This document shows positions 36,519-44,916 of a stretch of 64,000 nt of DNA, piece by piece. Made by a program: the position numbers and the translations under genes. The stretch is taken from NCBI RefSeq assembly GCF_000759445.1, contig NZ_JRMB01000001.1:806001-870000 (forward strand), read 5' to 3'. Position 1 is the first letter of the stretch. Every line of letters begins with the position of its first letter. Source of the DNA: Pseudomonas lutea. GTDB lineage: Bacteria > Pseudomonadota > Gammaproteobacteria > Pseudomonadales > Pseudomonadaceae. A model generated the notes under the pieces. The model saw only the letters and a program-made list of their open reading frames with translations. It had not been told where the DNA came from and ran no database searches.

Positions 36519-36980
36519 ATGGACAAGTTTGACCAAGCCATCCTGAGCATTCTGCAGAACGACTGCACGCGTCCGATTGCTGAGATCGCGGACCGTGTAG
36601 GGCTGGGCAGCACGGCGTGCTGGCGCCGGGTACAGAAGCTCGAAGAGCAGGGCATGATTCGCGGCCGAGTGGCCTTGCTTGATGCAGGCCAGTTGAACGT
36701 CGCGGTGACGGTGTTCGCGGCGATTCGCACCAATCAGCACAATGCCCAGTGGCTCGGTCGGTTCCATGACCTGATCGCAACCTTGCCGGAGGTAGTCGAG
36801 TGTTATCGCATGGCGGGCGACACCGATTACATGCTGCGCATCGTGGTGCCGGACATCGCCGGTTATGACGCGGTGTACAAGAAGCTTATTCAGCTGTCGG
36901 GGATTACGGACATGAGCTCCAGCTTCGCGATGGAGCAGATCAAGTCCACCACCCAGCTACCGTTGACCTACACGGCCTGA
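36519..36980 (+). CDS. Lrp/AsnC-family transcriptional regulator
   Basis: The 153-residue protein begins MDKFDQAILSILQNDCTRPI, the normal Lrp start. The winged helix continues through IAEIADRVGLGSTACWRRVQ, and the RAM ligand-binding domain follows (VECYRMAGDTDYMLRIVV). ATG 36519 was chosen over ATGs at 36486 and 36492 because the family's HTH begins right there, although GAGG is 13 bases away. It is divergent from the cysteine desulfurase and is the obvious candidate regulator of that gene, in the manner of cysteine-responsive Lrp proteins; this is inference. Confidence 0.9.
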   Translation: MDKFDQAILSILQNDCTRPIAEIADRVGLGSTACWRRVQKLEEQGMIRGRVALLDAGQLNVAVTVFAAIRTNQHNAQWLGRFHDLIATLPEVVECYRMAGDTDYMLRIVVPDIAGYDAVYKKLIQLSGITDMSSSFAMEQIKSTTQLPLTYTA

Positions 36981-37028
36981 CCCGTCAGGTAGCCATTAAA
37001 CTGGCTGGTCTAATCTAGGCCAAAAAAA

Positions 37029-37051
37029 ACAGCCATCAAAGGATGGCTGTT
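37029..37051. terminator. Bidirectional Rho-independent terminator
   Basis: The ten-base arms AACAGCCATC and GATGGCTGTT enclose a three-base loop, with an A run on the left and a T run on the right. The hairpin serves both the Lrp gene and the convergent pcs gene. Confidence 0.9.
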
Positions 37052-37081
37052 TTTTTGTGCGCTTACAGACTCACATGGGGA

Positions 37082-37801
37082 TCACACGCGGGCTTTGTCG
37101 ATCCACTCCATCGACGTGCGCCAGATGCAGATGCCCAGAAAGTACGCCGACATCGCCAGCCACACGAACAGGGTGACGGAAGCGTTGTACGGATGGTTCA
37201 TGACCAGCAGAAAGCTGCAGAAGAACCAGACTGCGGTGACCGCAATGTTCAGCGGCATGAAGCGGCGGACGCGAAACGGGTGCAGGAACTTCATGCGCGT
37301 AACGGTCAGCAGCGCCAGGCAGATCACGGTGATGAACGTCAGCCACGGGGCCGGTGAAAGGATGTACACGCACAGCGCCACCACGTTCCAGGCTGCAGGG
37401 AAGCCCTGAAAGTAGTTGTCCTTGCTCTTCATCTCGACGTTGCAGAAACAGAACAGCGACGACACCAGAATGATCGACGTGGTCAGCAGCAGGGTGTATT
37501 CCGGCAGCGGGATATAGCGATAGATGAACAGCGCGGGGATGAATACGTAGGTCAGGTAGTCGATGACCAGGTCCAGCACGGAGCCGTCGAAGTGCGGCAG
37601 GACCGACTGCACATTGAGCTTGCGCGCCAGTGAGCCATCGACACCGTCGACGATCAGGGCAAAGCCCAGCCAGAGCAGGCACGCCTTGGGTTGATTATCG
37701 AACAGAGCAATGGTTGCCAGGAAGGCGAGCACCACCCCGGTGGCGGTAAAACCATGGGCGCCCCAAGCCTTGAGCCAGGCCATGCGTTGAATTGGAATCA
37801 T
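37082..37801 (-). CDS. pcs: Phosphatidylcholine synthase
   Basis: The 239-residue membrane protein has about seven helices and the CDP-alcohol phosphotransferase signature spread over DGVDGSLARK and HFDGSVLDLVIDY, with DG..AR...D...D spacing. Pcs enzymes condense CDP-diacylglycerol with choline to make phosphatidylcholine in the inner membrane. The length (about 240) and motif spacing fit Pcs rather than phosphatidylserine or phosphatidylglycerophosphate synthases. GGAAGGA precedes ATG 37801. It is monocistronic and ends at a shared terminator. Confidence 0.92.
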   Translation of the reverse strand: MIPIQRMAWLKAWGAHGFTATGVVLAFLATIALFDNQPKACLLWLGFALIVDGVDGSLARKLNVQSVLPHFDGSVLDLVIDYLTYVFIPALFIYRYIPLPEYTLLLTTSIILVSSLFCFCNVEMKSKDNYFQGFPAAWNVVALCVYILSPAPWLTFITVICLALLTVTRMKFLHPFRVRRFMPLNIAVTAVWFFCSFLLVMNHPYNASVTLFVWLAMSAYFLGICIWRTSMEWIDKARV

Positions 37802-38088
37802 GAACGGTCCTTCCGGAAATAAGCGGGTTCGGTCGGGTACAGCCGCAGTCGACGGAACCAGAGGTGCATCTATCGACCGGGGATCGGTCGATAAGGTTCA
37901 GACGTAACCCCTACACGGTAGCAGGCGGCGCCGGCTTTCGTTACTCAAATGTGACGCGGCGCCATGGTACACGCCGGTGGCAGCGGTCATTGGTCGGCTG
38001 ACTGACAAAGAAGGCAATATGCTGGCCCATGAAGCGCAGCGGCGCATGCAGAATCACCCGCTAATCAGTCAGTTAGCCAAGGAACCGC

Positions 38089-38418
38089 ATGTCATTTCTC
38101 AGGACCGTATTGACTTTCTCTCTGCTCGCGTTAGTGACCAGTGAGGCCTTCGCCCGAGGCCCCAGCAAGAATGAGCGCGACCTCTGTACGTGGGGCGCGG
38201 GCATGGCCGGTACGGCCCAGCAATACAAACTGTCCGGCCTGACACTGTATGGCGCGCGCAAGAAGATGCAGGCGCAGCATTTTGCCCAGCAGTGGATGCG
38301 CATGAGTGCATTGGGGATTACCGAGCAAACGTACGACAGCCCGTCGCGGCTGCGGCCGGAAAGCGTCAAACAGGTTTACTACGAAGGCTGCATCAAGCAC
38401 GAGGTGGCCAGACGCTGA
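38089..38418 (+). CDS. Small secreted hypothetical protein, 109 aa
   Basis: A Sec signal peptide (FLRTVLTFSLLALVTSEAFA) is followed by an ~85-residue mature part with two cysteines (LCTWG and YEGCIK) that could form a periplasmic disulfide. AAGGA precedes the ATG. The family is unknown to me; similar short secreted proteins occur in Pseudomonas. It converges on rlhA. Confidence 0.75.
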   Translation: MSFLRTVLTFSLLALVTSEAFARGPSKNERDLCTWGAGMAGTAQQYKLSGLTLYGARKKMQAQHFAQQWMRMSALGITEQTYDSPSRLRPESVKQVYYEGCIKHEVARR

Positions 38419-38474
38419 TCCATCGCGCCGCGAACCAGATGTTCGCAGCGCGACAGGTCCTCAAGGGCTGAGGA

Positions 38475-40469
38475 TCAGTGCGGCGCGCGGGGAATGGTTT
38501 TCATCAGGTCGGCCGGGCTGATATGCCCGACCACCTGCACGCCGCTGCCGGGTTGCGGCAAGCCCAGGATATGGCCTTTGATCTTGCCGATGACGTGCAT
38601 CTCGCACGGCTTGCAATCGAACTTCAATGTCAGAACTTCGTCGCCATGTACCAACTGCATCGGCGCCACCTTGGTGCGCACGCCGGTCACGCCCTTGGCC
38701 TGTTTCGGGCACAGGTTGAAGGAGAAGCGCAGGCAATGCTTGGTGATCATCACCGGCACCTCGCCAGTTTCCTCGTGGGCTTCGTACGCGGCGTCGATCA
38801 GTTGCACGCCATGGCGATGATAGAAGTGCCGCGCTTTCTCGTTGTACACGTTGGCCAGAAACGACAGGTGCGCCTCGGGGTATACCGGGGGCGGGGACGT
38901 CTCCGGCTTGCGCGCGCCACGCGGGTGCGCCTGGATACGTGCCAGGGTCAGCGCTTCGATCACCTCACGGCGCAGGGCCTTGAGTTGCGAATTGGGGATG
39001 AAGAAGGCCTGCGGCGCGTCCAGCTCAATGGCCGTGGCGTGGTATTCGGTGGTGCCCAGTTGGCCCAGCAAGTCATGCAACTGCTCGAGCGCCTGCTCCG
39101 GCTTGTTGGCAACGCCAAACGGGCCGTTCAACTGCACCCGGGCGCTGATGCCTTCCTCGCTGGTGGCGACCAGTTCCAGAGCGTCTTCACGCAGACGTGC
39201 AACCCACGACACACCGATCCGCCGCTCGGCAGAGGTCTTCTGCAGGGCCTGTTGCCAGTTGTGGTCCAGGTTGCGGCTGAGCGGGTGGTTGGGCCGCAAT
39301 TGCAGACCTTTGGGCATCTCATTGGGCTCGACGCGGTAGCGATAGCGTTTCTCGCCATCTTCCTCGAACTCGCCCTTGGGCTCGGCGATGTTGGCGCGGA
39401 AACCCAGCACCTCGCGCTTGACCAGCACATTGAGCCCGTCGCCGTTGGACAGCGGCTCATGGGTGACCACTTGCAAATCGCGCTTGCCGACTTTTTCGAC
39501 CACGCCCACCAGCAGACCGGTGAAGGTCGGTGAGTCGAACGCGCCGATGTCGATCTTGCGGTCGCTGACAAAATAGTCGGTGCTGCCGCGGTGGAAGGTC
39601 TTGTCCGGGTCTGGCAGGAAGAAGTGCGCGGTGCGGCCGCTGGAGGCGCGGGCCAAGTCCGGGCGGTCTTCCAGAATGTCGTCCAGGCGCTGACGGTAGT
39701 AGGCCGTGATGTTCTTCACGTAGCCCATGTCCTTGTAGCGGCCTTCAATCTTGAACGAGCGCACGCCGGCGTCGACCAGTGCGCGCAAGTTGGCGCTCTG
39801 GTTGTTGTCCTTCATCGACAGCAGGTGCTTTTCATAGGCCACAACGCGACCCTGATCGTCCTTCAGGGTGTACGGCAAACGGCAGGCTTGTGAGCAATCG
39901 CCACGGTTGGCACTGCGGCCGGTCTGGGCATGGGAAATGTTGCACTGGCCCGAGAAGGCCACGCACAGCGCGCCATGGATGAAAAATTCGATGGCCGCGT
40001 CGGTTTCATCGGCGATGGCGCGGATTTCCTGAAGATTCAGCTCGCGAGCCAGCACCAGCTGCGAGAAGCCCGCCTGATCCAGAAAGCGGGCGCGTTCCAG
40101 TGTGCGGATGTCGGTCTGGGTACTGGCGTGCAGTTCGATGGGTGGAATGTCCAGCTCCATCACGCCGAGGTCCTGAACGATCAACGCGTCAACACCCGCG
40201 TCGTACAACTGATGGATCAGCTTGCGCGCCGGCTCCAGCTCGTTGTCGTGAAGAATGGTGTTGATGGTGGTGAATACGCGCGCATGGTAGCGGCGGGCGA
40301 ATTCGACCAGCCCGGCGATTTCGCTGACTTCGTTGGCGGCGTTGTGGCGCGCGCCGAAGCTGGGGCCGCCGATATAGATGGCGTCAGCGCCATGCAGAAT
40401 GGCCTCGCGGGCAATCGCCACGTCGCGGGCAGGGCTGAGCAATTCGAGGTGATGTTTGGGCAGAGACAT
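38475..40469 (-). CDS. rlhA: U32-family 23S rRNA C2501 hydroxylase RlhA (YdcP)
   Basis: The 664-residue protein opens with the U32 TIM-barrel (ELLSPARDVAIAREAILHGA and AIYIGGPSFGARHNA). It contains the four-cysteine region (ALCVAFSGQCNISHAQTGRS, NRGDCSQACRLPY) likely to hold an iron-sulfur cluster, and a long C-terminal part with CPKQ and CKPCEM cysteines. Length and layout match E. coli RlhA/YdcP, which makes 5-hydroxycytidine at C2501 of 23S rRNA and is active in well-fed cells. The shorter U32 proteins TrhP and UbiU/V are excluded by size. The start is ATG 40469 without a clear ribosome site. Confidence 0.88.
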   Translation of the reverse strand: MSLPKHHLELLSPARDVAIAREAILHGADAIYIGGPSFGARHNAANEVSEIAGLVEFARRYHARVFTTINTILHDNELEPARKLIHQLYDAGVDALIVQDLGVMELDIPPIELHASTQTDIRTLERARFLDQAGFSQLVLARELNLQEIRAIADETDAAIEFFIHGALCVAFSGQCNISHAQTGRSANRGDCSQACRLPYTLKDDQGRVVAYEKHLLSMKDNNQSANLRALVDAGVRSFKIEGRYKDMGYVKNITAYYRQRLDDILEDRPDLARASSGRTAHFFLPDPDKTFHRGSTDYFVSDRKIDIGAFDSPTFTGLLVGVVEKVGKRDLQVVTHEPLSNGDGLNVLVKREVLGFRANIAEPKGEFEEDGEKRYRYRVEPNEMPKGLQLRPNHPLSRNLDHNWQQALQKTSAERRIGVSWVARLREDALELVATSEEGISARVQLNGPFGVANKPEQALEQLHDLLGQLGTTEYHATAIELDAPQAFFIPNSQLKALRREVIEALTLARIQAHPRGARKPETSPPPVYPEAHLSFLANVYNEKARHFYHRHGVQLIDAAYEAHEETGEVPVMITKHCLRFSFNLCPKQAKGVTGVRTKVAPMQLVHGDEVLTLKFDCKPCEMHVIGKIKGHILGLPQPGSGVQVVGHISPADLMKTIPRAPH

Positions 40470-40591
40470 ATTTTTTTAGTCGGCACGGTCACGGTCAAGG
40501 CGCGTATTGTAGCGGCGAAACGCCTGACCGGCACCCGTCTGCTGCCCGATGGCGTCAGCACATTGGATGCCGACGCCCGATACGCCCGTGA

Positions 40592-40972
40592 TCAGGCCTT
40601 GGCAGCCATCGCGGTCACTTCAACGCGCATGCCTGCCACGCCCAATGCGGCCACGCCGACGGCGGCACGCACCGGCCAGGGCTTGGCGAAAAAGCGCTGA
40701 TAAACCTCGTTGAAGGCGGCACGATCGGCCATGTCGGTGAGGTAGATGGTCAGGTGCAACACGCGATCCATGGAACTGCCAGCACGCTCCAGGGCGACCT
40801 TCAGGGCCTGAAGCGTGCATTCGCTTTGTTCGACGATGCCGCCCAGCTCCAGACTGCCGTCGGCGCGCGTGGGAATCTGCGTGGAAACCAGCAGGCCGCC
40901 GAAACCGGCAACGTCCGAGGAAATGGAGTCGACGTCAGGATCGGGCGTGAAAGTGATGTCGTGGTTTGCCAT
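40592..40972 (-). CDS. RidA-family protein (imine/enamine deaminase type)
   Basis: The 126-residue protein has the YjgF/RidA fold, with the substrate arginine in MRVEVTAMA near the C-terminus and the family segments GFGGLLVSTQIP, VLHLTIYLTDMAD and RAAVGVAAL. Keeping the arginine suggests deamination of reactive imines, as in RidA itself, but it is a diverged paralogue. AGAGAGA precedes ATG 40972. Confidence 0.85.
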   Translation of the reverse strand: MANHDITFTPDPDVDSISSDVAGFGGLLVSTQIPTRADGSLELGGIVEQSECTLQALKVALERAGSSMDRVLHLTIYLTDMADRAAFNEVYQRFFAKPWPVRAAVGVAALGVAGMRVEVTAMAAKA

Positions 40973-41411
40973 GGTGATCTCTCTTCAACGAAATGGGGTG
41001 AACGGGCCGTTCGAGGGCCGTCGCACATGATGGCGGACTCGGAAGGGAAAAGGCAGGCTTGACGGTAGGCGAGGTCCTGACATTGGCGCAAAGCCAGCGC
41101 AGTGGACGTCGCGCCATTGTGTGGCCGTAAGCCAAGAAGCAAGCCGCCCCCACGTTATCTCTGACGTGGAGGCGGCTCCGGGGGGGGGGGTCAAATCGGC
41201 GGATTCAACGGGGTTAAAGCTAGCAGCGGACCCTACCGTTAGCGAGCTAACTTTCTGCAAAACACTGTTCCCGATTCGGAAAGAATCTGCCGAAGACCCC
41301 AGCGATAACCGCCAATCACATCCTTGCCAAAAAAGTCCGAACTCCTCGCGAAGGCTCAAAGTCCACCTTTAACGCTGACCACTTTGCGTTGAAAACTTTA
41401 AGGAGAGCGAC
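40973..41411. promoter_or_regulatory. Upstream region of the SDR gene with long hairpin and G11 tract
   Basis: These 439 bp hold a 14-bp stem with one mismatch (AGCCGCCCCCACGT at 41142-41155 and ACGTGGAGGCGGCT at 41164-41177) around an eight-base loop. A run of 11 G lies at 41180-41190. The hairpin lacks a T run, so it is either a weak terminator of transcripts from the left or a regulatory structure. No gene is seen. Confidence 0.5.
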
Positions 41412-42269
41412 ATGACTGATTACCCGAAACCACCTTTCAAGCCTCAGCAGCAGCCGGTTCCCGGCGATCAGAGCAGAATGGAGCCATACCCCGATTGCGG
41501 CGAAACCAGCTACAAGGGCTCGGGCCGCATGAGCAACAAGATCGCACTGATCACCGGTGGTGACAGCGGCATTGGCCGTGCCGTGGCCATTGCCTTTGCC
41601 CGTGAAGGGGCAGACGTCGCGATCTCGTACCTCGATGAGCATGAAGACGCGAAAGAAACTGCCCGTTGGGTGGAAGAGGCAGGCCGTCAGTGCCTGCTGC
41701 TGCCGGGCGATCTGACCGCTAAATCCCAATGCGAGGCTATTGTCGCCGAGACCGTGAAGAAATTCGGCCGCATCGATGTGCTGGTCAACAACGCAGCCTT
41801 CCAGATGACCCATGAAACGCTGGAGGAAATCCCGGACGAGGAGTGGGTGAAGACTTTCGATCTGAACATCACGGCCATGTTCAGAATCTGCAAGGCGGCA
41901 TTGCCGTCGATGGCGGCGGGCAGTTCGATCATCAACACCAGCTCGGTCAATTCCGATTCACCCAAGCCCACGTTGTTGGCGTATGCGACCACCAAGGGCG
42001 CGATCGCCAACTTCACCGCAGGCCTGGCCCAGTTGCTGGGTGATCGCGGCATTCGGGTCAACAGCGTCGCGCCAGGCCCGATCTGGACGCCGCTGATTGT
42101 CTCGACCATGCCGGAAGAGCAGGTCAAAACGTTCGGTGAAGAAACCCCTCTGGGTCGTCCCGGCCAACCTGTGGAAGTCGCTCCAATCTACGTGCTGTTG
42201 GCGTCCGACGAAGGCAGCTACATTTCGGGCGCTCGTTACGCAGTGACGGGCGGCAAGCCGATCCTCTGA
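41412..42269 (+). CDS. YghA/GSP39-like short-chain dehydrogenase
   Basis: The 285-residue protein belongs to the SDR subgroup of YghA and Bacillus general stress protein 39. It has an extended N-terminus (FKPQQQPVPGDQSRMEP), ITGGDSGIGRAVAIAFA for NAD(P), VNNAAFQM, the serine in NTSSVNS, YATTKGA as the YxxxK pair, and the C-terminal GARYAVTGGKPIL. The substrate is unknown; the subgroup is often stress-induced. AAGGAGA precedes the start. A strong bidirectional terminator follows. Confidence 0.9.
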   Translation: MTDYPKPPFKPQQQPVPGDQSRMEPYPDCGETSYKGSGRMSNKIALITGGDSGIGRAVAIAFAREGADVAISYLDEHEDAKETARWVEEAGRQCLLLPGDLTAKSQCEAIVAETVKKFGRIDVLVNNAAFQMTHETLEEIPDEEWVKTFDLNITAMFRICKAALPSMAAGSSIINTSSVNSDSPKPTLLAYATTKGAIANFTAGLAQLLGDRGIRVNSVAPGPIWTPLIVSTMPEEQVKTFGEETPLGRPGQPVEVAPIYVLLASDEGSYISGARYAVTGGKPIL

Positions 42270-42290
42270 ATCCTTCGAGGGCTGCATAGC

Positions 42291-42320
42291 AAAAGGGGCT
42301 GCACATGCAGCCCCTTTTTT
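42291..42320. terminator. Bidirectional Rho-independent terminator
   Basis: The arms AAAAGGGGCTGC and GCAGCCCCTTTT enclose a four-base loop, with a T run to the right and an A run to the left. It ends both the SDR gene and the convergent DUF3618 operon. Confidence 0.93.
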
Positions 42321-42339
42321 TGTCGAGTGTCCGTCAGAT

Positions 42340-43179
42340 TCACGTGCCTTTGACGGTGCTTTTGAGGTCGTCAGCCATGTTGACGCCGGCGTCCGAGACC
42401 GTTTCCCACGCCTCGCTCACCGTGGACTTGGCCTTTTGTGCCATGTCATCGCTGGCTTTGCCAAAAACCTTATTCTCTTTCTCGGTGCTCGGCAATGCCG
42501 CACCCAGGGCAGCGCCGAGGGCGATGCCCATGGCCGCCAGCGCCAGCGGTTGCTCGCGGAGCATGTACTGGAAACTGCCCTGCAGGTTACGGCTTTGACG
42601 CAGCAGCGCGTCTTGCGCAGAACCGGCCGATGACGACAGTTTGTCTTTCATCGCGGAGGTCTGGGCGCCTGCTTGCTGTTTGAAATCGCCCAGGGTCTGG
42701 CTGGCGGATTCGCCGAACTGACTGACTTTGTCACTGGCGTGATGCCCTGACTCCCTGGCATGGGCGGTGGCGCCGCTGAACGCTTCGGTGACGCTGTGGG
42801 CTGCGCCGCTGAACCTGTCTGCCAGGTCGCCAAACATGGAAGAGCCGCTGCTGCCAGTGCTGTAGCCGGGCTTCTGATTCTGTCCGAGCATCAGCCAGGC
42901 AACGCCCACGGTGGTGAGCAGGGCAGGCATCGGGTTGTTTTTGATCGAGGTCCCGAGGTTGCCGAAGAACTCACCACCGTTTTCCTTGGTGAAGGCCAGC
43001 GCCTGATCGATCAATTGCCCCGGAGACAGTTTGTTTTCCAGTGCATCGACGATGTTCTCGATGTTGGCCCGTCGCGCGTCGATGTTGCGCTCGATTGCGT
43101 CCGGGCTGTCGCCGGCCACGCGTTCGCTGCGGTCACGGCCGAATTCATCGTCGGTGGCAAAGCTGCTTTCGATGCTCAT
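42340..43179 (-). CDS. DUF3618 envelope/stress protein
   Basis: The 279-residue protein has the DUF3618 segment near residues 25-60 (IERNIDARRANIENIVDALE). It also has two hydrophobic segments (MPALLTTVGVAWLMLG and PLALAAMGIALGAALGAALP) and a long low-complexity helical middle rich in Ala, Ser, Gln and Lys (LEA-like). Its start overlaps the stop of the upstream holin-like gene by ATGA. It is probably an inner-membrane protein that stabilises the envelope under stress; this role is inferred from gene context in related bacteria. Confidence 0.82.
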   Translation of the reverse strand: MSIESSFATDDEFGRDRSERVAGDSPDAIERNIDARRANIENIVDALENKLSPGQLIDQALAFTKENGGEFFGNLGTSIKNNPMPALLTTVGVAWLMLGQNQKPGYSTGSSGSSMFGDLADRFSGAAHSVTEAFSGATAHARESGHHASDKVSQFGESASQTLGDFKQQAGAQTSAMKDKLSSSAGSAQDALLRQSRNLQGSFQYMLREQPLALAAMGIALGAALGAALPSTEKENKVFGKASDDMAQKAKSTVSEAWETVSDAGVNMADDLKSTVKGT

Positions 43180-43595
43180 GAGACTTTCCTCTGAATGGCG
43201 TCTTTGTCCTTATGGAGCGAATTCATGGTGCGCTCCGGGGCGAGGTGTGTGGCTTCCAGGTGTTTCTTCCCGGACTGAACCATCACAAAGCCGACGATCA
43301 TGGCGATCACGCCGACGATCAACGCGGCTAGCCACGGCGCCATAACCATTGCCAAGGCGTAAACGGCGGCCAAGAGCAAAATGACCAAGCCTGCGAGCAT
43401 GACCACCATGCCACCGGCCAGCGCAGCGGCGGCGGCTTTAGCGGTGGCCACGGAGCTGCGGATTTCAGCCTTGGCCAGCGCCAGCTCTTCGCTGATCAGC
43501 GCCGGGACCTCGTGGGTCAGCTGACGGATCAGGCTCAGCACCGAGGTGTCGCTGTCACCGTTGCCACGTGGCGGAAGTTCTGAATTGATCGACAT
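43176..43595 (-). CDS. Holin-X-like (DUF1469) membrane protein
   Basis: The 139-residue protein has an amphipathic N-terminal helix (VLSLIRQLTHEVPALISEEL) and two membrane helices (AAAALAGGMVVMLAGLVILL and WLAALIVGVIAMIVGFVMV). This is the pattern of the 'phage holin family/DUF1469' proteins found beside DUF3618. Despite the name it is chromosomal and not lytic. Its ATG overlaps the stop of the preceding gene (TAATG) with GAGGAG upstream. It is the middle gene of a three-gene operon. Confidence 0.85.
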   Translation of the reverse strand: MSINSELPPRGNGDSDTSVLSLIRQLTHEVPALISEELALAKAEIRSSVATAKAAAAALAGGMVVMLAGLVILLLAAVYALAMVMAPWLAALIVGVIAMIVGFVMVQSGKKHLEATHLAPERTMNSLHKDKDAIQRKVS

Positions 43596-44392
43596 TAGAA
43601 TTCTCCTCGGGGTGCGGGCTTGTCAGGCGCTGGCGAAATCGGCGATGACGGGGCGGTCGAGGCCGGGCTGTTCACAGTGCCGGGGTCGGAGTTGAAGCTG
43701 CCCAGCTCGGCGCCGGACTGCTGGATGCCCACACCATCGTCAAGGTCGGTGGTGGCGGAACCGTGGGCGGTGGGGTCATGGGGGGCCAGCGGGTCGGGCG
43801 TCTGGATGGGCGCGCCGCGCACCGCATCACCTCTGTAGGGGTGCTGTGCCTTCAGTGCGTCGCCTTCACGGTTGCTTCCGTCCGTTCCTGCACTGAACCC
43901 GCCGTCGCGTTCGCCTGCCGGGTATTGCGGACTGGCCCCCGAGGTGGACGAGGCATCCGTAGCAGAAGCGCTCAGGTCTGAGCTACTGGCGCGCAGGAAT
44001 CGCGACAACCCGAAGCCCACCGCCACGCTGCCGGTGACGAACAGTGCCGGGTTCTCGCGGGCGAGCCGACCGGCCTGCTGCAGCATTTCTTCTGCACTTT
44101 TGCCACGCATGCTGGAGGCGAAGGCGCTCAGGCTCTCGGCGATGTCGCTGATGTAATGAGAGATGCCCAGCGTGTCCTTTTCCTGCAGGTCTTCTGCCGC
44201 GGCGCTTGCGGTTTTCGCCAGGTTCTCGAGCTGATCGGCCGCGCTGTCACGGTACTGCCCGAGCTGTTCGGTGCCATGTTCGCGTGCGCTTTCAAGCACA
44301 TGCTTCGCGTCGTCTTGCAAGGTGTGCAGCGCCTCTCCTGGAGACGCGGGGCGCGCTTGAGCGCCTGCGGTGTCTTCACTGAATGTGGGCAT
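43595..44392 (-). CDS. Hydrophilic partner of the DUF3618/holin-X operon
   Basis: The 265-residue protein has a helical N-terminal third (LHTLQDDAKHVLESAREHGT), one hydrophobic segment (NPALFVTGSVAVGFGLSRF) and a C-terminal ~120-residue disordered tail rich in Ser, Ala, Pro and Gly. It resembles the first gene of 'nutrient deprivation-induced' DUF3618 clusters, but I cannot name a domain. It leads the operon; the next gene overlaps it by one base. The tail composition is unlike its neighbours. Confidence 0.7.
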   Translation of the reverse strand: MPTFSEDTAGAQARPASPGEALHTLQDDAKHVLESAREHGTEQLGQYRDSAADQLENLAKTASAAAEDLQEKDTLGISHYISDIAESLSAFASSMRGKSAEEMLQQAGRLARENPALFVTGSVAVGFGLSRFLRASSSDLSASATDASSTSGASPQYPAGERDGGFSAGTDGSNREGDALKAQHPYRGDAVRGAPIQTPDPLAPHDPTAHGSATTDLDDGVGIQQSGAELGSFNSDPGTVNSPASTAPSSPISPAPDKPAPRGEF

Positions 44393-44633
44393 TTGATCAT
44401 CATCCTTAACCGAAACGGGATATAGGCAGCATCCGATGACGGGCGCGCCTGCTCATTTCACGCTGCAGAGAACCTGCACGCTTATAAAGTTGAGCAACGC
44501 TGCGATGACCGAGTTCGGGGTTGAGGACGAACGGTCGAGCACTTTGTCAGAAGGCCGCGCGCCGGGCGTTTGGACCTATCCGAACGAGCGCTTGAGGGTC
44601 CGTCTGAGGGGGAAAGGTAAGGGCGGTAACGGG

Positions 44634-44663
44634 CTGAATGCGCGGAGAGAACCGCGCATTCAG
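44634..44663 (-). terminator. Perfect 12-bp hairpin after the PLDc_N gene
   Basis: The arms CTGAATGCGCGG and CCGCGCATTCAG enclose a six-base loop. The hairpin lies 13 bases past the stop of the small membrane gene at 44676. No T run follows, so termination efficiency is uncertain. Confidence 0.55.
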
Positions 44664-44675
44664 AGGGGGAAGCAA

Positions 44676-44894
44676 TCAGCCTTTGCTGTGCTCGTCAGAC
44701 GTTGGCGGGTTGGCGACGCCGCGTGGCCCGGCGATGCCCCAGATGACCAGGCCCACCACCGGGAAGATCAGAATCAACACGGTCCAGCCCAACTTGGCGC
44801 CGGAGGATTTGGTGCTGCGCCAGACGCTGGCGATGGCCCACAGATCGACGAGCAGGATGATGATCGCCACGGCGGTCGAGAATACGCTTTCCAT
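44676..44894 (-). CDS. Small PLDc_N-type membrane protein
   Basis: The 72-residue protein has two membrane helices (TAVAIIILLVDLWAIASVW and LGWTVLILIFPVVGLVIWGI) and the PLDc_N signature of a short loop followed by the GP-containing end (WGIAGPRG). These domains occur at the N-terminus of cardiolipin synthases and as stand-alone proteins of unknown role. CAGGAGG precedes the start. It lies 22 bp downstream of the alcohol dehydrogenase and is probably co-transcribed. Confidence 0.85.
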   Translation of the reverse strand: MESVFSTAVAIIILLVDLWAIASVWRSTKSSGAKLGWTVLILIFPVVGLVIWGIAGPRGVANPPTSDEHSKG

Positions 44895-44916
44895 CTTCTG
44901 TACCTCCTGACTGGGG

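Noticed and set aside
43176..43595. Phage remnant suggested by the holin-like protein
   Set aside because: The gene is overlapped by DUF3618 and its partner in a chromosomal operon and no endolysin, spanin or other phage gene is near.
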